A stretch of 64,000 nt of DNA from Anadara kagoshimensis (Eukaryota; Mollusca; Bivalvia; Arcoida; Arcidae), in assembly GCA_021292105.1 (NCBI GenBank), contig CM037870.1:43108576-43172575 (forward strand), in the 5' to 3' direction. Within the stretch, counting starts at the first letter, position 1; every line of letters starts with the position of its first letter. Below are positions 59,440 through 64,000 of the stretch, in pieces. The notes under the pieces were generated by a model, which saw nothing but the letters and a program-made list of their open reading frames with translations, did no database searches and had not been told where the DNA came from. The translations under genes and the position numbers were made by a program.

Positions 59440-59790
59440 CCATGCACTATGATAGCTAAGTTTAATTCCAACTTTGTATGTGGGGAACATGGTTCAAACC
59501 CCTGCCAGGTCTGATCAAAACTTGAAAATAGGCAGTGACTGTTCTTTCACTGAAATTTTCACTTCATTTTAAAATGAAAGTAACAGGGTCCTTTGGGAGA
59601 GCCCTTAAAAACTGATGTCCTTTGTCACAGTAGGTATGGCATGTTGCACATTGACCTATGCCCATTGCAAAATAAAAATTTCTGCCACTAAACCTATAGC
59701 ACAAAGCAAATTGTGATTGCCACAGAGTCATAGTTTAAACTCAACTATAGGTGTTGACATCTCAATAAAGATGAAAAAACCTTGACTGGA
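59440..59790 (+). mobile_element. tRNA-derived SINE, family E
   Basis: ACATGGTTCAAACCCCTGCC (B box), GGCAGTGACTGTTCTTTCAC, and the tail TGTTGACATCTCAATAAAGA with CTTGACTGG. Confidence 0.7.
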
Positions 59791-59866
59791 TTATTAAACC
59801 ATGTTCGTTCACTTTACTGAAGTAGTACCTTAGTTAAGATTCCTTCACTCACTGATTTTATAAGTT

Positions 59867-60185
59867 ATACAGGGCTTTGGCAGGTTACATGGCCCCATGT
59901 ACCTCCTCAAAGATTTATGTACCTGGAGCAGCAGGTCAAGGGTACATTCATTTTTGACAGGGTATATGGGGCTGGTAACCTGCCAAAGCCCTGTATAACA
60001 TTTTTGTCACTCTACAAAGCGTTACCAGTTGAATCTTTTTAACTTCCAGTTCCTATTTTTTGTGACTTGCGTATGTTGTCACCATGTTTGTTTACCGTAA
60101 CTAGATGTCAGAAATGTGCGAGTTACTTCCCTTTTACCGCTAAACGTAGCATGCATTCATTCCTTTGAAGGGTGACAAATCTAGA
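59867..60185. mobile_element. MITE family D
   Basis: ATACAGGGCTTTGGCAGGTT (59867) and AACCTGCCAAAGCCCTGTAT (ending 59996) form a perfect 22-bp inverted pair around 86 bp. A second part to about 60185 repeats text found next to the copy at 12341. Confidence 0.75.
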
Positions 60186-60189
60186 TAAT

Positions 60190-60375
60190 CAGTTCTGTGG
60201 TGGGGGAAACTGGAGCACCCTAAAAACCCAACAACCTATGGCAAGTGAACAGACAACTTTTCTTGCACAATAATCTGCCTAATTAGGAATCTAAGTTAGG
60301 CAACCAGAGTTGCTGAGATTTGTAAGCATGTGCTTTAAACCACTTGGCTACCAAGCCCCCCCCCCCCCCCCCCAC
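60190..60375 (-). mobile_element. tRNA-like SINE head with C-run
   Basis: Minus strand TTGGTAGCCAAGTGGTTTAA looks like a tRNA(Ser/Leu) A box, about 60 bp before a degenerate B box. A C-run at 60355-60372 lies beside it. Confidence 0.5.
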
Positions 60376-60542
60376 CAATTTTTTTTATGATACTGAATAA
60401 TATTATTGCAATTTCCCCTATGCTGATACTGGCCATGGACAAAACATGTGACTGACATGAGGTAAACAAGTAAAAAGTTTGCCTTGGCTGAGCTGACATG
60501 TCTTAAAAATAACTACAGCTGTTTCTAAAGGAGACTTATAAT

Positions 60543-62404
60543 AACAAGAGGCCCATGGGCCTTAACGCTCACCTGAAGAAGAGTACATATCTTATGCAGA
60601 GGTTCAATGGTTAATGACATTAATAAAAGAGAATATCAAAATTTTCAGCAGTAAGGGCCAATAATATGCAAGTATTTTTGCAAATTAATTATAATAATTA
60701 TTATATAAGTATGCTATATATAACATATTTAAAGTCTAGCTACAATATATTATTTATAAACAGCTAAAACATCTGTATATTAAAATGTGCATTAGGCCAA
60801 TACCTACAGTATTCCAATATACATGCCTATACAAAGAGTTTATAGTTTTTGAGATAATTAACCATTTAAGTATTCGTTTGCATCTATGACCTTGACCTTT
60901 AAACCTATGACCTTCATTCATATATCAAAATGATTGTTGTGCCAAATGCCTACAATATTCCAATGTACATGCCTATACAAAAAGTTTATAGTTTTTGAGA
61001 TAATTAACCATTTAAGTATTCATTTGCATCTATAACCTTGACCTTTGAACCTATGACCTTCTTCATATATCAAAATGATCGTTAGGCCAATACATACCTT
61101 ATTCCAATATACATGCCTATACAAAAAGTTATAGTTTTTGAGATAATTAACCTTTAAGTATTCATTTGCACCTTGACCTTGACCTTTGAACCTATGACCT
61201 TCATTCATATATCAAAATGATCGATAGGCCAATACCTACAATATTATAATATACATGCCTATACAAAAAAGTTTATAGTTTCTGAGATAATTAACTATTT
61301 TAAGTATTAGTTTGCATCTATGACTTGACCTTTGAACCTATGAACTTCATTTATATATCAAAACGATGTGTGCAAATACCTACAATATTCCAATATACTG
61401 CCTATACAAAAAGTTTATAGTTTTTGAGATAATTAACCATTTAAATTCGTTCGCAGCTATGACCTTGACTTTGAAACCTATGACCTTCATTCATATATCG
61501 AAATGATTGTTAGACCAATACCTACAATATTCCAATATACATGCCTATACAAAAAGTTTATAGTTTTTTAAGATAATTAACCATTAAGTATTCGTTCGTG
61601 TCTATGACCTTGACCTTTGAACCTATCACCTTTATCTATTATCAAAATTATTGTTAGGCCTATACCTACAATATTCCAATATACATGCCTATACAAAAAG
61701 TTTATAGTTTTTTGAGATAATTAACTATTTGGTATTCTTGGACATCTGTGACCTTGACCTTTGAACCCATGACCTGATCTATGTATCAAAATGATCGTCA
61801 TGTTAATACCTACAAATAACTGAAAATCCTACGCCATTTTCCCGAGAAATGTTTAAAAAAATAGCATTTTTTATCAAAGGTCAAAAACGGGACATGACCT
61901 TGACCTTCGACCTTGACATCAATTGGAAGAAAATTGCAAGACAAGATCAACAGTGAAAACTCCATACAATTATCTTCAGCCGTTATGAAGTTATACAATA
62001 AATGTCTCATTTTCAAAATTACTTAATTTTACGCAAAAACGCGTAACCTATTTTTCGTCTAATTTTCATGAAAAACACAATTTTAATGTTCCCAGGTATG
62101 CTGAATCCAAATATCCAATTAAAATTTGCCTGCACCTTTGGATTCAGAGAAGAAGATTTTTTTGTCTTTTTGCTATTTTAGTAACAGCTGCCATCTTGTT
62201 GGGCGTGGAAAAACCCCGAACACAATTTTGAAAGGCTGCTACCCAGGCATGATAATCACTAAGTTTCATCAAATATGGCAGTAGTTTTGGAGGAGAAGAT
62301 TAAAATGTAAAGTTTACACACGACGGACGACGGACGACGCACAACGGACGACGGACGGTGATAGATTGCAATAGCTCATCTGAGCCTTTGGCTCAGGTGA
62401 GCTA
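60543..62404. mobile_element. 1.9-kb repeat element with monomer array
   Basis: Left end AACAAGAGGCCCATGGGCCT then TTAACGCTCACCTGA; right end TCAGGTGAGCTAA is its inverse. Seven monomers of 142-146 bp start at ACATGCCTAT near 60821, 60967, 61111, 61253, 61397, 61539 and 61683. Each contains a variant of TGACCTTGACCTTTGAACC. No coding frame. Confidence 0.75.
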
Positions 62405-62964
62405 ATAAAAACTAGGATTTGACATCCTGACCTTGACCTATGCACATAAATTTGGTATGTGACACATCGTTCCATGTTGGTTTACATTTGTTCTAAGTTT
62501 GATCAAAATCCATCCATAGACATGGAAGATATGGAGCAGACAACCAGATGGATGGACAGACATACACACAGGGTGAACCCCCCCCCCCCTAACTTCGTTT
62601 GTGGGGTATAGTAGGAATATCCCTTAAACTTTGTTTGTGGGGTATTATAAAAAGTGACCTTCCCTTTAGCATGAACTCTGCATTACATTTGGAATTATCC
62701 AATGTTAATGTTTTTTAAACAAAAGAGAACATTTAATGCTAATTGCTATAAATGCATAATGCAAAGTTATTAATTTCAACACCTCCATCTACAGATGGTG
62801 ATGTCTCAATTTAAGTGGAATGATTTTCATGTGCATGTATAGTAGACCTGCGAAAATTAAGGTATATTACAATAATATTAACTTGTATAAATTGAATACC
62901 GGACTAATTTAGAAAATTTTAGTCTAAATGGTTTTTGGTTTAAACTGTTTCCACTGTATAACCG
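62404..62964. other. Repeat-derived flank with C-run
   Basis: Contains GATCAAAATCCATCCATAGA, GGACAGACATACACACAGG and a C-run at 62580, followed by AACTTCGTTTGTGGGGTAT, which is repeated once. No coding sequence. Confidence 0.45.
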
Positions 62965-63300
62965 TACCACTATGTAGCTCAATTAGTAGAGTGCTTGCTC
63001 TGTATGTGGAAAATTGGGGTTCCAACCGAGGCTGGATATGAAGAAGACTTGGAAAAGGTAGTGACTGTTTTTTCACCTTGCACTTGACATTTAGAAGTGA
63101 AAGGCATATGGTTCTTCAGAAGAGACCGTAAAAGCCAATGTCTTATAAAGCTCTGTCAAAGTAAATGTACAATAACAAATCTTCCTTGCACATTGTCCTG
63201 AGCAGACTGGTTCAGTACAAGGTAGGCATAATAATGTGACCAAGTGCTTTGTGATATCAATCTGTAGTGTGCATTATTCAAAGGACACTCATAAAGAAAG
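62965..63300 (+). mobile_element. tRNA-derived SINE, family E
   Basis: ATGTAGCTCAATTAGTAGAG (A box), TTGGGGTTCCAACCGAGG (B box), AGGTAGTGACTGTTTTTTC. Diverged at the 3' end. Confidence 0.72.
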
Positions 63301-64000
63301 TACACTCAGGGTAGGTCGAAATTAGCCAGTCATCTGACCTCAATGAGGTTCACAAACTTACTGTAGATTACTTTTTTATTGGAGGGATTTATTGACACAT
63401 AATTTTTCGAGGAGCCTTGGTTGTGAGTTCATATGTCACTCGAATATTCCCTGAATCACAAAAATTAAAATTAAAAATTAAAAATGTGGGTAATCGACTA
63501 TTACTGTGGAAGTTATATATAACTTGACAAAATACGTCTTAGGTAAGGGAGATTATTGCCTATTGATCGCCAATTTTAATATTTACATGGATTGTGGTCA
63601 CAAATTTACATATTCATGAAATGATGCTTAGGGGTCAGCATGTGAAATGTGATACTCCCAAATTCATAGTAATCTACAGTACCATATGTTGCCTGCAATT
63701 TTTTAACCACTGGTCCAATGAGTAATGGAAAACAAGTTTTAACTACATTTCCTGGAAAATCATAATTAAAATTTCCAATTTTTAATCAAATGACAGTAAC
63801 AATATGTTCTAAACAAACTCTAAGGGGTTACAATGTATCAGGCAGCACAGATTATTTCTATTGATTGTTAATGGCCAAGTAATAAGACAAAGGGAAGTAA
63901 CTCCAACATTTAAAAATTTATACAACTTACAGGCAAAGTTAGGAGTAGTTAATTTTTATTGTAATGTTGATTGGTTAATTTTGCATATGTTTTGCCAATG
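63301..64000. other. Non-coding end of window
   Basis: AT-rich. No exon, tRNA or clear repeat is recognised. Confidence 0.4.

Overview
The window is eukaryotic, AT-rich and metazoan. Genes are split into small exons with GT-AG introns, and the introns and flanks are full of tRNA-derived SINEs, MITEs, minisatellites and microsatellites. The muscle-type gene and the style of the dispersed repeats suggest a mollusc, most likely a bivalve. That is inference: no species marker is visible.

One gene dominates, on the minus strand from about 38.3 kb down to the stop codon at 4968-4970. I could chain 29 exons, plus two candidate microexons, by splice sites and phase: about 6.6 kb of coding sequence, roughly 2,200 residues. 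It is the 3' part of a giant sarcomeric kinase of the UNC-89/obscurin (SPEG) family. The domain order is FN3 - acidic spacer - FN3 - acidic microexons - FN3 - linker - FN3 - Ser/Arg and Asp linker - Ig - Ig - protein kinase 1 - acidic linker - Ig - FN3 - protein kinase 2 - Lys/Pro-rich linker - PEVK-like 14-residue repeats - acidic C-terminus. Ig-FN3-kinase at the end is the family signature. Kinase 1 keeps the usual catalytic residues (HLDLK, DFG). Kinase 2 has lost them (HLNLQ, NFE) and is predicted to be a pseudokinase. The two kinases share two intron positions with identical phase, which points to an intragenic duplication.

Region by region: 1-4967 is 3' UTR and downstream repeats. 4968-25.6 kb holds the kinases, Ig domains and tail. 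25.4-38.3 kb holds the FN3 block with alternative-looking, phase-symmetric small exons, including a 109-bp tandem duplication of an exon end that creates a potential in-frame mini-exon. From 38.3 kb to 64 kb I find no convincing coding sequence except one possible 73-nt exon at 48.05 kb. This stretch is either a very long intron leading to upstream Ig exons outside the window, or the 5' region of a short kinase-bearing isoform.

The non-coding part carries well-defined mobile elements. These are a roughly 1-kb TA-flanked TIR element whose empty site survives in a second copy of the host repeat 10 kb away, a 1.7-kb TIR element with a 5-bp target duplication, several MITE families, many SINEs, a tandem array of tRNA-like units at 44 kb, a 35-bp array derived from the inside of a SINE at 46 kb, and a 1.9-kb element at 60.5 kb whose monomers repeat nuclear-receptor half-site-like motifs. 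I see no bacterial-type system, CRISPR array or viral gene.
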